The notes: generated from the sequence alone by a model not told the origin. Positions 24,767 through 33,634 are shown, numbered from the stretch's first letter. The stretch: 64,000 bases of DNA from Cellulomonas chitinilytica (GCF_016862675.1 NZ_BONK01000007.1:1-64000), one strand, 5' to 3'. Numbers and translations: made by a program.

Positions 24767-26602
24767 TCAGCGACCCGCCGCGTACCCCTGCGCGCCGCGC
24801 GGGTTGGCCGCCGCCACGAGCATCCCGTCGGCCCGGACGCCCGCAGCGCTGAGCCGCCCGAGCTGCCACGGTCCGACGTCCTCCACGAGGTGCCCGCGGG
24901 CGGCGAGACCGGCGAGCACCACCTCGCCCAGCCGCGACTCCGCGACGAGCCCGTTCGGCGTGTGCGTCCGCGGGTAGAACGAGCTCGGCACGCCCGACGA
25001 GTGCCACGACGGCGCGTCGATCGCGGCCTGCAGGTCGTCCCCGCCGAGCAGGTGCCGCAGCAGGAACGGCACGGTCCACTGGTCCTGCTGGTCGCCGCCG
25101 GGCGTCCCGAACGCGAACCCGTGGCCGTCGTCGTCCAGCACCATCGCGGGGCTGAGCGTGGTCCGCGGGCGCTTGCCGGGGGCGAGGCTGTTCGGCAGCC
25201 CCGGCTCGAGCCAGAACATCTGCGCGCGCGTCGGCAGCGGGAAGCCGAGCCCCGGCACGACCGGGCTGGACTGCAGCCACCCGCCCGACGGCGTCGCGGA
25301 CACCCGGTTCCCCCAGCGGTCGACGACGTCGACGTGGCACGTGTCGCCCGGGCTGAGGCCGATCGGGGACACCGTCGGCTCGCCGGTCCCGACGGCGGGC
25401 GCGACGTCGGGCGCGACGTCGGGCGCTGCGCCCGGGTGCGCGGTGAGCACCCGCGGCAGCCACGGCACCCGCCCGTCGGGAGCACCGGGCCGGACGTCCG
25501 GCACCGCCGCCGACCCCACCAGCGCCGCCCGCGCGGACGCGTACGCGGGGGACAGCAGCGCGTCGAGCGGCACGTCGGGGACGTCGCCGTACCAGGCCTC
25601 CCGGTCGGCGAACGCGAGCTTGGCGACCTCGACGGCCACGTGCACGAGCTCGACGAGCCCCTCGTCGGTCGTCGCGTCCCGCACGAGCGCGTCGACGCCG
25701 AGCGCGTCGAGCATCGTGAGCTGCTGCAGCAGGACCGGGCCCTGGCCCCATGCGAGCGTCTTGTGCACCGTGCGGCCCGCGAACCGCACCGACGCGGTCG
25801 GCTCCTCCGTCGCGTGCCAGCGGGCGAGGTCGTCGCCGCGCAGCAGGCCCCTGTGCGCCCGGCCCGACGAGTCCATGACCGCCGTCCCGGACTGGAACGC
25901 GTCCACCGCGTCGGCCACGAACCCCGCGTAGAACGCACGCCGGGCCGCCTCGATCCCGGCCTCCCGGCTCGCCGCCGACCCCGACGACGCGGCTCGAGAC
26001 TCCGCGGCCCGGGACTCCGCGACGAGCCGCTCGAACGTCGCCGCCAGGTCCGGGTTCCGGAACCGCGCCCCGGCCCGCGGCAGCGGCAGGTACACGGCGG
26101 CGGACGTCGGCCAGTGCGTGGCCATCATGTCCGCGACCGTCGCGATCGTCCCCACGGCCGCCCGGACCAGCGGGAACCCGTCGCGCGCGTACCCGATCGC
26201 CGGGCCCAGCACGTCCTCCAGGGGCAGCGTGCCGTACCGCGCGAGCAGGTCGAGCCACGCGCCGAACGCCCCCGGCACCACGGCGGCGAGGTGGCCCGTG
26301 CCCGGGACGAGGCCGAGGCCGAGGTCGTCGAACGCCGCGGTCGTCGCGGCGGCCGGCGCCGGGCCCTGGCCGCAGACGACGAACGTGTGCCCGTCCGACG
26401 CCCGGTGCCCGAGGATCGGCGCGTCACCGCCCGGGCCGTTGAGGTGCGGCTCGACGACGCTCAGCGTGAACCCCGCAGCGGCCGCCGCGTCGAACGCGTT
26501 GCCGCCCGCCTCCAGGACGCGCATGCCGACGGCGCTCGCCAGCCAGTGCGTGGAGGCGACCATGCCGAACGTCCCGACGAGCTCGGGCCTCGTGGTGAAC
26601 AT
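24767..26602 (-). CDS. ggt: Gamma-glutamyltransferase
   Basis: 611 residues. The N-terminal large-subunit part includes GGNAFDAAAAAG and NGPGGD, and the small subunit would start at Thr421 in GDTCHVDVVDRWGN, the autoprocessing and catalytic threonine. The next residue is Cys where many homologues have Thr. A late GTPGGDQQDQW matches the family. It hydrolyses or transfers the gamma-glutamyl group of glutathione-like or other gamma-glutamyl substrates. No signal peptide is visible at the chosen start (ATG 26602), so it may be cytoplasmic, unlike the periplasmic E. coli enzyme. A short GAC-rich repeat encodes APDVAPDVAPAV. It appears monocistronic. Confidence 0.9.
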   Translation of the reverse strand: MFTTRPELVGTFGMVASTHWLASAVGMRVLEAGGNAFDAAAAAGFTLSVVEPHLNGPGGDAPILGHRASDGHTFVVCGQGPAPAAATTAAFDDLGLGLVPGTGHLAAVVPGAFGAWLDLLARYGTLPLEDVLGPAIGYARDGFPLVRAAVGTIATVADMMATHWPTSAAVYLPLPRAGARFRNPDLAATFERLVAESRAAESRAASSGSAASREAGIEAARRAFYAGFVADAVDAFQSGTAVMDSSGRAHRGLLRGDDLARWHATEEPTASVRFAGRTVHKTLAWGQGPVLLQQLTMLDALGVDALVRDATTDEGLVELVHVAVEVAKLAFADREAWYGDVPDVPLDALLSPAYASARAALVGSAAVPDVRPGAPDGRVPWLPRVLTAHPGAAPDVAPDVAPAVGTGEPTVSPIGLSPGDTCHVDVVDRWGNRVSATPSGGWLQSSPVVPGLGFPLPTRAQMFWLEPGLPNSLAPGKRPRTTLSPAMVLDDDGHGFAFGTPGGDQQDQWTVPFLLRHLLGGDDLQAAIDAPSWHSSGVPSSFYPRTHTPNGLVAESRLGEVVLAGLAARGHLVEDVGPWQLGRLSAAGVRADGMLVAAANPRGAQGYAAGR

Positions 26603-26794
26603 CCGCCGATCCTGCCGCACGCCCCCGACGTGCGCCCCCGACCCGCGACCCGGTCGGGCGGGCGGCGCCCCGGCACCGCGGGCCGGACGCTCGGGTGACG
26701 TCCCGGCGGCGCGGCCGTGAACGTCCGGCGAACGGACGGCGAACCCCTGCACCCGCACCGTTTCGCGCCGCTGACCTGCGCCGATACTCGTCCG

Positions 26795-27844
26795 GTGTCC
26801 CAGGACCTCACCCACCTCACCCAGCGGCTGTCCCAGGCCGTCGGCGACTACCGTGTCAGCGCGGCGGCGGTCGTGGCCGACCTCGCGCACGAGGTCGACG
26901 TCGTCGACGCGGACCTGCCGGTGTCCCGGCTGGAGCTCGTCTTCCGCTCCCCGCACGTCGCGAGCGTGGCGGTGCGCGACCCCGCCGACGAGTCCCGGAT
27001 CGGGCTCATCACCCGCCCCCGGTACACCGCCGCCATGACCGGCCGGCTCGGCTTCGGGCGGGCCATCCTCGCGCGCAAGGAGACCGGCGAGCTCGCGGAC
27101 TGGGCCCCGATGGTCGTCGCCCCCACGGCCGCCGTGTCCGAGGTGGCCGTCCGGGCGATGGAGCGGCACGACGAGCGCCGGTACGACGACGTGCTCGTCG
27201 GCGGCGACACCTGGCAGGTCGCGAGCACCGCGGACCTCGTGCGGTCGCTGTCGACGCTGCTCGCCGTCCGGTCGCTGCACGACCCGCTGACGGGCCTCAT
27301 GCACCGCTCGATGCTCATGCACTCGCTCGGGCGGCGCTGCGCGGCGGCCGCCGGCACCCGCGCCCGCACGGTCGTCGTCCTGCTCGACCTGCGAGGGTTC
27401 GCGCACGTCAACGCCTCCCACGGGCAGGCGTTCGGCGACGTCGTGCTCACCGCGGTCGGCGCCCGGCTGCGCGCCGCGACACCGCAGGGCTGCGACCCCG
27501 GGCGGACCGGCGGCGACGAGTTCGCCGTCGTCGCGACGATGCCGGGCGCGGCCGACGACGCGCACGCCACGGCCCTCGCCGACGGGCTGCGCCAGGACCT
27601 CGTCGCGGCGCTCGCCGAGCCCGCGGGCGGCATCGACCCGGCCGCGTGGCCGCCGGTGCACTCCGCGGTCACCGTGTCCGCCGAGGGTGGCGGCGACCCC
27701 GAGGGGCTGGTCCGCGACGTCCAGTCCGTGCTGCGGACCGCGAAGGCCCAGGCCCGCCAGCGGTTCGCCGAGCGATGGCTCGAGGGGTCGCCGTCGCCCG
27801 GCGTCCCCGACCCGCGGGGGTTCGTGGGGATCGTCGACCTCTGA
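26795..27844 (+). CDS. GGDEF-domain protein with an N-terminal CBS-like region (probable diguanylate cyclase)
   Basis: 349 residues from GTG 26795. Residues 50-155 look like a CBS pair (VAVRD, GLITRPRYTAAM, then VVAPTAAVSEVAVRAM and DDVLVGGDTWQVAST). Residues 160-340 form the GGDEF domain, with HDPLTGLMHR, LLDLRGFAHVN and the intact active-site loop GRTGGDEF (239-243). Cyclic di-GMP synthesis is therefore plausible, gated by a nucleotide bound to the CBS-like part. No upstream RxxD I-site is visible, no EAL domain follows, and there is no membrane segment. GATACT lies 6 nt before the GTG, suggesting a leaderless mRNA; a frame from 26717 is possible but has no better signal. Confidence 0.83.
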   Translation: MSQDLTHLTQRLSQAVGDYRVSAAAVVADLAHEVDVVDADLPVSRLELVFRSPHVASVAVRDPADESRIGLITRPRYTAAMTGRLGFGRAILARKETGELADWAPMVVAPTAAVSEVAVRAMERHDERRYDDVLVGGDTWQVASTADLVRSLSTLLAVRSLHDPLTGLMHRSMLMHSLGRRCAAAAGTRARTVVVLLDLRGFAHVNASHGQAFGDVVLTAVGARLRAATPQGCDPGRTGGDEFAVVATMPGAADDAHATALADGLRQDLVAALAEPAGGIDPAAWPPVHSAVTVSAEGGGDPEGLVRDVQSVLRTAKAQARQRFAERWLEGSPSPGVPDPRGFVGIVDL

Positions 27845-27870
27845 CCCGCGGGCCGCGACGGCACGACACC

Positions 27871-27958
27871 GTGCCGTGGTGCCGTCGTGCCGTCGTGCCG
27901 TCGTGCCGTCGTGCCGTCGTGCCGTCGTGCCGTCGTGCCGTCGTGCCGTCGTGCCGTC
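27871..27958. repeat. 8-bp tandem repeat, 11 copies
   Basis: GTGCCGTC is repeated ten times perfectly from 27879, after one imperfect unit at 27871. It fills the space between the GGDEF gene and the convergent TrmL gene and ends 8 bp before the TrmL stop. An 8-bp unit would shift frame with each copy change, but it lies outside both genes. Confidence 0.9.
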
Positions 27959-27966
27959 CTGCCCGG

Positions 27967-28431
27967 TCACGCCCCGCCGGGGAACCCCAGACCGCGCCAC
28001 GCCTCGTAGGTCGCGACCGCGGCGGCGTTCGACAGGTTCATCGACCGGCGGCCCGGGAGCATCGGGATGCGGACCTGCGCGGTGACGCGGGGGTGGGCGA
28101 GGACGTCGTCGGGCAGCCCGGTCGGCTCGGGGCCGAACAGCAGCACGTCGTCCTCCGCGTACGTCCAGTCGGTGTGCCACCGCTGCGCGTGCGTCGTGAA
28201 CGCGAGCACCCGGGACGACGGCAGCGCGGAGAGCAGGTCGTCGAACGACGCGTGCACGACGACGTGCGCGAGGTCGTGGTAGTCCAGGCCTGCGCGCCGC
28301 AGCTTCGCCTCCGACAGGTCGAACCCGAGCGGCTCGACGAGGTGCAGGGTCGCTCCCGTGCCCGAGACCATCCTGATCGCGTTCCCGGTGTTGCCGGGGA
28401 TCCGCGGCTCGAAGAACACGACGTGCAGCAC
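27967..28431 (-). CDS. trmL: tRNA (cytidine(34)-2'-O)-methyltransferase
   Basis: 154 residues, a minimal SPOUT-fold enzyme. Motif 1 is PRIPGNTGNAIRM, motif 2 is LLFGPEPTGLP, and motif 3 is RSMNLSNAAAVATYEAW, together forming the knotted SAM site. TrmL methylates the wobble ribose of leucine tRNAs. GTG 28431 lies 6 nt after TAGGAT on its strand, so the message is probably leaderless. It stands alone and converges on the GGDEF gene across the 8-bp repeat. Confidence 0.93.
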   Translation of the reverse strand: MLHVVFFEPRIPGNTGNAIRMVSGTGATLHLVEPLGFDLSEAKLRRAGLDYHDLAHVVVHASFDDLLSALPSSRVLAFTTHAQRWHTDWTYAEDDVLLFGPEPTGLPDDVLAHPRVTAQVRIPMLPGRRSMNLSNAAAVATYEAWRGLGFPGGA

Positions 28432-28437
28432 GCGCCG

Positions 28438-28443
28438 ATCCTA
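28438..28443 (-). promoter_or_regulatory. -10 box for leaderless trmL
   Basis: TAGGAT on the minus strand ends 6 nt before GTG 28431. Confidence 0.55.
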
Positions 28444-28491
28444 GGCGGCGTGCACCGGCAGGCCCGGTTCGGTCGCGCGCGCGACCGCGAC

Positions 28492-28497
28492 TAGCGT
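28492..28497 (+). promoter_or_regulatory. -10 box for the aldo/keto reductase gene
   Basis: TAGCGT fits TANNNT. The start codon at 28529 lies 31 nt downstream and has its own GAGAGGA ribosome-binding site, so this transcript has a short leader. Confidence 0.45.
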
Positions 28498-28528
28498 GGA
28501 CGCGCACCCCACCGAGAGGACGTCACCG

Positions 28529-29566
28529 ATGCCGACCGAGCCCGTCCACCGCGCCGCCGACACCCGCTACGACACCATGACGTACCGCCGGACCGGTCGC
28601 AGCGGCCTCGACCTGCCCGCCCTGTCGCTGGGCCTGTGGCACAACTTCGGCGACACCACCCCCTTCGACACCCAGCGGGCGGTCCTGCGCCGCGCGTTCG
28701 ACCTGGGCATCACGCACATCGACCTGGCGAACAACTACGGCCCGCCGTACGGCTCCGCGGAGGAGAACTTCGGCCGGGTGCTCGCGAAGGACCTGCGGCC
28801 GTACCGCGACGAGCTCGTCATCTCGTCGAAGGCCGGCTACGACATGTGGCCCGGACCGTACGGGGACGGCGGGTCGCGCAAGTACCTGCTGTCGTCGCTG
28901 GACCAGTCGCTGACCCGGATGGGCCTCGACCACGTCGACATCTTCTACTCGCACCGCCCCGACCCGAGCGTGCCGGTCGAGGAGACGATGGGGGCCCTGC
29001 ACACGGCCGTGACCAGCGGGAAGGCGATCTACGCGGGCATCTCGAACTACTCGCCGTCGCAGACCCGGGCCGCCCAGGAGGCGCTCGCGGAGCTGGGCAC
29101 GCCGCTGCTGATCCACCAGCCGAGCTACTCGATGTTCAACCGGCACGTCGAGCAGGTCGCGGACGGGGAGACCGAGACGCTCCTCGACGTGGTCGGCGCC
29201 CTGGGCCTCGGCACGATCGTGTTCTCGCCGCTCCAGCAGGGGCTGCTCACCAGCCGCTACCTGTCGGGCGAGGTGCCGTCGGACTCCCGGGCCGCCCTCG
29301 GGCACTTCCTCAAGCGGGGCGCCATCTCGGAGACGTACCTGGAGCGTGCGCGGGCGCTCAACGAGATCGCGGCGGGTCGCGGGCAGTCGCTCGCGCAGCT
29401 CGCGCTGTCGTGGGTGCTGCGCGACGACCGGATCACGTCGGCCCTCGTCGGGGCGAGCTCCGTCGCCCAGCTCGAGGACAACGTCGCCGCCCTCGACGCA
29501 CCGCCCCTGACGTCCGACGAGATCGCTGCCATCGAGCCCCACGCGGTCCACGGCACCGGCCGCTGA
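28529..29566 (+). CDS. Aldo/keto reductase, L-glyceraldehyde 3-phosphate reductase type
   Basis: 345 residues of the (beta/alpha)8 aldo/keto reductase fold. The catalytic tetrad residues appear in FDLGITHIDLANNYG (Asp, Tyr), SSKAGY (Lys) and IFYSHRPD (His). The long insert MWPGPYGDGGSRKYL and overall similarity match the YghZ/Gpr group, which reduces L-glyceraldehyde 3-phosphate and other aldehydes with NADPH. ATG 28529 follows GAGAGGA; a GTG at 28496 is in frame but overlaps the -10 box. It is monocistronic and ends before palindrome copy B. Confidence 0.9.
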   Translation: MPTEPVHRAADTRYDTMTYRRTGRSGLDLPALSLGLWHNFGDTTPFDTQRAVLRRAFDLGITHIDLANNYGPPYGSAEENFGRVLAKDLRPYRDELVISSKAGYDMWPGPYGDGGSRKYLLSSLDQSLTRMGLDHVDIFYSHRPDPSVPVEETMGALHTAVTSGKAIYAGISNYSPSQTRAAQEALAELGTPLLIHQPSYSMFNRHVEQVADGETETLLDVVGALGLGTIVFSPLQQGLLTSRYLSGEVPSDSRAALGHFLKRGAISETYLERARALNEIAAGRGQSLAQLALSWVLRDDRITSALVGASSVAQLEDNVAALDAPPLTSDEIAAIEPHAVHGTGR

Positions 29567-29645
29567 CCCCCACCCGCCGGCGGAGGCGAGGCGAGCCGCC
29601 CCGCCGGCCGAGGCGGTCCCCCCGCCCTCCGCCCCCTCGTTCGTC

Positions 29646-29711
29646 GAGATCGTGACTTCGGGGTGAGAACGGCACTTCAGAGTGACGTTCTCACCCCGAA
29701 CTCACGTTCTC
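29646..29711. repeat. 66-bp palindrome, copy B
   Basis: Arms of 25 nt (29646-29670 and 29687-29711) around a 16-nt centre that differs from copy A (22888-22953) at two bases. It lies between the convergent aldo/keto reductase and LacI genes. The remaining bases 29712-29843 are GC-rich with CCGGCCGGG runs, and I see no gene there. Confidence 0.88.
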
Positions 29712-29843
29712 GGCCATCCGGCCGGGCGGCCGGTCCGGCCGGGCGGGCCGGCCGGGGGCGCCGCCGCGCCCGTGGGTGGGCGGCGTTCAGGACGCGGGCA
29801 CGACGCATCGTCGAGCCGTACCCGCGTGATCGGGGGGCGGAGG

Positions 29844-30941
29844 TCAGACGGCGCGCGGCGGCGCGGTGCTCTCCCGGACGACGAGCTCGGTCGCGAGGTC
29901 GATGCGCTGGTTCGTCGGCACCTCGCCGCGGGCCAGGGCGAGCACCATGCGGGTGGCGGTCGCGGCCATCTCCTGCAGCGGCTGGTGGATGGTGGTGAGC
30001 GGCGGGCCGATCCACTCGGTGACGGGCAGGTCGTCGTAGCCGACGATCGACAGGTCCTCGGGGATGTTCAGGCCGAGCTCGCGGGCGGCCCGCATGACGC
30101 CGAGCGCCTGGAAGTCGGACCCGGCGAAGATCGCGGTCGGCCGGTCGGGCCGGTCGAGCAGGTCCATGCCGTGCGTGTACCCGCCGCCGACGAAGAAGTC
30201 GCCGTACCGGATGAGCGCGGGGTCGACGGTGACGCCGGCCTCGTCGAGCGCGGTGCGGTAGCCGTCGATGCGGGCCCGGGAGCACAGCACGTCGACGGGG
30301 CCGGAGATGACGGCGATGCGCTTGTGGCCGAGGCCGAGCAGGTGCCGGGTGGCGGCGAGGCCGCCCGCCCAGTTGGCGGAGCCGACGGTCGGGACGCCGG
30401 GCGGCTGCTCGCCGGCGGTGTCGACGACGACGAACGGGATGGAGCGCGTCTCGAGCTGGCGGCGCTGGGCCGGGTCGAGGTCGGAGAGCACGAGGATGAC
30501 GCCGCGGGGCCGGCGGGCCAGGACGTCGTCGAGCCACTCCTGGCGGGGGCGGTGGGCGCCGCCGAGCTCGGAGAGCACGACGCCGGCGCGCTCGGGGCCG
30601 GCGACCTCCTCGACGCCCTTGATGATCTGCACGGCCCACGCGGAGTCGAGCTCGTGGAAGACGAGGTCGATGAGCCCGGGGCCGGACGGGGTGCGGCCGC
30701 GGCGGCGGCGGTACTGGTAGCGGTCGATGACCTCCTCGACGCGCGCACGGGTCACCGCGGCGACGTCGGTGCGGCCGTTGAGGACCTTCGAGACGGTCGG
30801 GATGGAGACGCCTGCCTCGGAGGCGATGAGCGCGATCGTCGCGGTCCCGCCGGCCGGTGGTGCGTGCTCGTCGCCGTCCGCGCCCGTGGGGACGGGCTCT
30901 TCCGGCGTGCGGGGGTCGCCGCCGGTCTCCGTGATGGTCAT
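29844..30941 (-). CDS. LacI-family transcriptional regulator of the GH3/ABC cluster
   Basis: 365 residues from ATG 30941. An N-terminal tail of about 30 Pro/Gly/Glu-rich residues precedes the helix-turn-helix TIALIASEAGVSIPTVSKVLNG. The effector domain includes LVFHELDSAWAVQIIKGVEE and SIVGYDDLPVTEWIGPPLTT. It is divergent from the GH3-ABC transporter genes, which it most likely represses in response to a xylo- or arabino-oligosaccharide (inferred). GAGGGA lies 12 nt before the ATG, a long spacer, so the exact start is uncertain; the frame continues upstream to 30992. Confidence 0.9.
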   Translation of the reverse strand: MTITETGGDPRTPEEPVPTGADGDEHAPPAGGTATIALIASEAGVSIPTVSKVLNGRTDVAAVTRARVEEVIDRYQYRRRRGRTPSGPGLIDLVFHELDSAWAVQIIKGVEEVAGPERAGVVLSELGGAHRPRQEWLDDVLARRPRGVILVLSDLDPAQRRQLETRSIPFVVVDTAGEQPPGVPTVGSANWAGGLAATRHLLGLGHKRIAVISGPVDVLCSRARIDGYRTALDEAGVTVDPALIRYGDFFVGGGYTHGMDLLDRPDRPTAIFAGSDFQALGVMRAARELGLNIPEDLSIVGYDDLPVTEWIGPPLTTIHQPLQEMAATATRMVLALARGEVPTNQRIDLATELVVRESTAPPRAV

Positions 30942-30972
30942 CGTGCTCGTGGGTCCCTCGGTCGCCGCAAGT

Positions 30973-30988
30973 TTCGAGTCCGAACGTA
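30973..30988 (-). promoter_or_regulatory. LacI gene promoter with a palindromic site
   Basis: TACGTT on the minus strand (30988-30983) fits the -10 box. It overlaps TTCGAGTCCGAA (30973-30984), 4-bp arms with a 4-nt spacer, a possible autoregulatory site. A related TCGAGGTCGA lies near 31039 toward the GH3 gene. Confidence 0.45.
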
Positions 30989-31115
30989 GCATCGCAACTC
31001 CGTGTCGCCTACCACCTTCACTCGGATCCGCGATGTTTCGAGGTCGAGATGACTGAAAACATGCGGCGGTTTGCCAAATGTCATGACCGGATTGACGCTC
31101 TCGTCCGGCCCGACC

Positions 31116-31155
31116 TAGTGTCGATACTCGGTTGCTATCGACATGGATGTCGATA
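31116..31155 (+). promoter_or_regulatory. GH3/ABC promoter with three TGTCGATA half-sites
   Basis: TAGTGT (31116-31121) is a candidate -10. Half-sites are TGTCGATA at 31119-31126, its reverse complement TATCGACA at 31136-31143, and TGTCGATA at 31148-31155. The last two form a perfect palindrome with a 4-nt spacer. The arrangement suits a dimeric LacI regulator binding near the transcription start of the GH3 gene. Confidence 0.6.
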
Positions 31156-31198
31156 CTTGCGGCTCACGACGACGTGGGACGGGGAGGTGTGTGGGGAC

Positions 31199-33634
31199 AT
31201 GACGGCGGATGCCACGGGGCAGGCCGAGAAGCGGTCGGAGCAGCGGCTCGAGCGGGTCGAGGACACGGCTGCGCAGGCCTGGCGCGACGCGACGCGCAGC
31301 GCCGCCGAGCGGGTCGAGGACCTCGTCGGGCGCATGACGCTCGACGAGAAGCTCTCCCAGCTCGTCGGCCTGTGGGTGGGCGCGGACGCGTCCGGCGGTG
31401 GCGTCGCCCCGCACCAGTCGGAGATGACGGCGGACGGCCTGGGCTGGACCGAGGTCATCGCGGGCGGCCTCGGCCAGCTCACGCGGCCGTTCGGCACGGC
31501 ACCTGTCGACCCCGTCGTGGGCGCCCGGTCGCTCGCGCTGTCACAGGCGCAGATCGTCGCGGCCAACCGGTTCGGCATCCCGGCGCTCGTGCACGAGGAG
31601 TGCCTCGCCGGGTTCGCCGCCTGGAAGGCCACCGCCTACCCGGTGCCGCTGTCCTGGGGTGCGACGTTCGACCCGGCCCTCGTCGAGCAGATGTCCGCCG
31701 CGATCGGTGCGTCCATGCGGGCCGCGGGCGTCCACCAGGGCCTCGCACCCGTGCTCGACGTGACCCGTGACTACCGCTGGGGCCGCACCGAGGAGACCAT
31801 CGGCGAGGACCCCTACCTCGTCGGCACCGTCGGCGCCGCGTACGTGCGCGGCCTCGAGGGCGCCGGGGTCGTCGCGACGCTGAAGCATTTCGCCGGGTAC
31901 TCGGCCAGCCGGGCGGGCCGCAACCTGGCACCCGTGTCCGTGGGTCCCCGGGAGCGCGCGGACGTCCTCCTCCCGCCGTTCGAGATGGCGGTCCGCGAGG
32001 GTGGCGCCCGGTCGGTCATGCACTCGTACTCCGACGTCGACGGGGTGCCGTCCGCCGCGGACGTCGAGCTGCTCACCACGCTCCTGCGCGACACGTGGGG
32101 CTTCGACGGCACGCTCGTCGCCGACTACTTCGGCATCCGGTTCCTGCACACGCTGCACGGCGTCGCCGCCGACGAGCAGCACGCCGCGGCCCTCGCGCTG
32201 AGCGCAGGCGTCGACGTCGAGCTGCCGAGCGTGCACTGCTACGGCAACCCGCTGCGCCGGGCGCTCGCCGCCGGCGACGTCGACGAGGCGCTCGTCGACC
32301 GGGCCCTGCGCCGGGTGCTGACCCAGAAGCTCGAGCTCGGCCTGCTCGACGCCGACTGGCAGCCGCTGCCGGGCGACGTCGACGACCTCACGCTCGACGA
32401 CGCGCACGGCCGCGACCTCGCGCTGCGGCTCGCACGAGAGGCCGTGGTCCTCCTGACGAACCCCGGCGGCGCGCTGCCGATCGCGCCCGGACGCCGCGTC
32501 GCCGTCGTCGGCCCGCTCGCCGACGACCCGATGGCGATGCTCGGCTGCTACTCGTTCCCCGCGCACGTCGGCGTCCGGCACCCCGACCACGAGCGGGGCA
32601 TCGCGATCCCGACGGTCCTCGAGGCCCTGCGCGAGCAGCACGCGGGCGACGTCCGGCACGCGCGCGGCTGCGACGTGACGGACGACGACCGGTCCGGGTT
32701 CGACGCGGCGGTCGCGGCCGCGCAGGACGCCGACGTGTGCGTCGTCGCCGTCGGCGACCGGGCCGGGCTGTTCGGCCGCGGCACGTCCGGCGAGGGCTGC
32801 GACGCGAACGACCTGAACCTGCCCGGCGTGCAGGCCGACCTCGTCCGGGCCGTCCTGGCGACCGGGACGCCCGTCGTGCTCGTGCTGCTCACCGGCCGCC
32901 CGTACGCGCTCGGCGACCTCGCCGACGGGGCGGCGGCCGTGGTCCAGACGTTCTTCCCCGGCCAGCTCGGCGGGCAGGCGATCGCCGAGGTGCTCACCGG
33001 CGCGGTGTCCCCGTCGGGGCGGCTGCCCGTGAGCGTGCCCGCCGACCCGTCGGGCCAGCCCGGCACCTACCTGACCGCGAAGCTCGGCACCCTCAGCTCG
33101 GTGTCCTCGGTGGACCCGACCGCGGCGTTCCCGTTCGGCCACGGGCTGTCCTACACGACGTTCGAGTGGGACGTGCCGCCGGTCGAGCCCACGTGGGCGG
33201 TCGACGGCGAGGCCGTCGTCGAGGTCGTCGTCCGGAACACCGGGGCCGTCCCCGGCGCCGACGTCGTCCAGCTCTACCTGCACGACCCCGTCGCGCAGGT
33301 CACCCGGCCCGTCGTCCGGCTCGTCGGCTACGCCCGGGTCACCCTCGAGCCGGGGGAGCAGGCCCGCGTCACGTTCACCGTGCCCGCCGACGTCACCGCG
33401 TTCACCGGCCTGCGCGGCGACCGGGTCGTCGAGCCCGGCGACGTCGAGCTGCGGGTGTCCCGGTCCAGCGCCGACACGCACACGGCCCTGCCGCTGCGGC
33501 TCGTCGGCACCGAGCGCGTCGTCGACCACACGCGCCGGCTCACGACGACGGTCGGCGTGACCGCCGCGGTGCCCACCGACGAACCCACCGACGAACCCAC
33601 CGCGACCGACGTCCCGGAGGTGATGAGCGCATGA
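31199..33634 (+). CDS. Glycoside hydrolase family 3 beta-glycosidase
   Basis: 811 residues. The N-terminal TIM barrel includes VHEECLAGF, KHFAGYSASRAGRNL and TLVADYFGIRF, whose Asp (about residue 309) is the expected nucleophile. The alpha/beta sandwich follows from about residue 400, then a C-terminal fibronectin-like domain starting near FPFGHGLSYTTFEW. The family releases terminal glucose, xylose or arabinose from oligosaccharides, and the ADY motif and xylan context favour a beta-xylosidase or beta-glucosidase. No signal peptide is present, so it acts in the cytoplasm on imported sugars. ATG 31199 is chosen; the frame from 31049 runs through the operator. It overlaps the first permease gene by 4 nt. 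Confidence 0.92.
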   Translation: MTADATGQAEKRSEQRLERVEDTAAQAWRDATRSAAERVEDLVGRMTLDEKLSQLVGLWVGADASGGGVAPHQSEMTADGLGWTEVIAGGLGQLTRPFGTAPVDPVVGARSLALSQAQIVAANRFGIPALVHEECLAGFAAWKATAYPVPLSWGATFDPALVEQMSAAIGASMRAAGVHQGLAPVLDVTRDYRWGRTEETIGEDPYLVGTVGAAYVRGLEGAGVVATLKHFAGYSASRAGRNLAPVSVGPRERADVLLPPFEMAVREGGARSVMHSYSDVDGVPSAADVELLTTLLRDTWGFDGTLVADYFGIRFLHTLHGVAADEQHAAALALSAGVDVELPSVHCYGNPLRRALAAGDVDEALVDRALRRVLTQKLELGLLDADWQPLPGDVDDLTLDDAHGRDLALRLAREAVVLLTNPGGALPIAPGRRVAVVGPLADDPMAMLGCYSFPAHVGVRHPDHERGIAIPTVLEALREQHAGDVRHARGCDVTDDDRSGFDAAVAAAQDADVCVVAVGDRAGLFGRGTSGEGCDANDLNLPGVQADLVRAVLATGTPVVLVLLTGRPYALGDLADGAAAVVQTFFPGQLGGQAIAEVLTGAVSPSGRLPVSVPADPSGQPGTYLTAKLGTLSSVSSVDPTAAFPFGHGLSYTTFEWDVPPVEPTWAVDGEAVVEVVVRNTGAVPGADVVQLYLHDPVAQVTRPVVRLVGYARVTLEPGEQARVTFTVPADVTAFTGLRGDRVVEPGDVELRVSRSSADTHTALPLRLVGTERVVDHTRRLTTTVGVTAAVPTDEPTDEPTATDVPEVMSA

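Noticed and set aside
27871..28085. A repeat-encoded protein of RRAVVPSC units.
   Set aside because: It is only the 8-bp repeat read in frame, and it overlaps trmL on the other strand.
24767..28507. A 1246-residue minus-strand frame containing the gamma-glutamyltransferase.
   Set aside because: The upstream two-thirds are antisense to the GGDEF gene and to trmL repeats. The enzyme fold begins at 26602.
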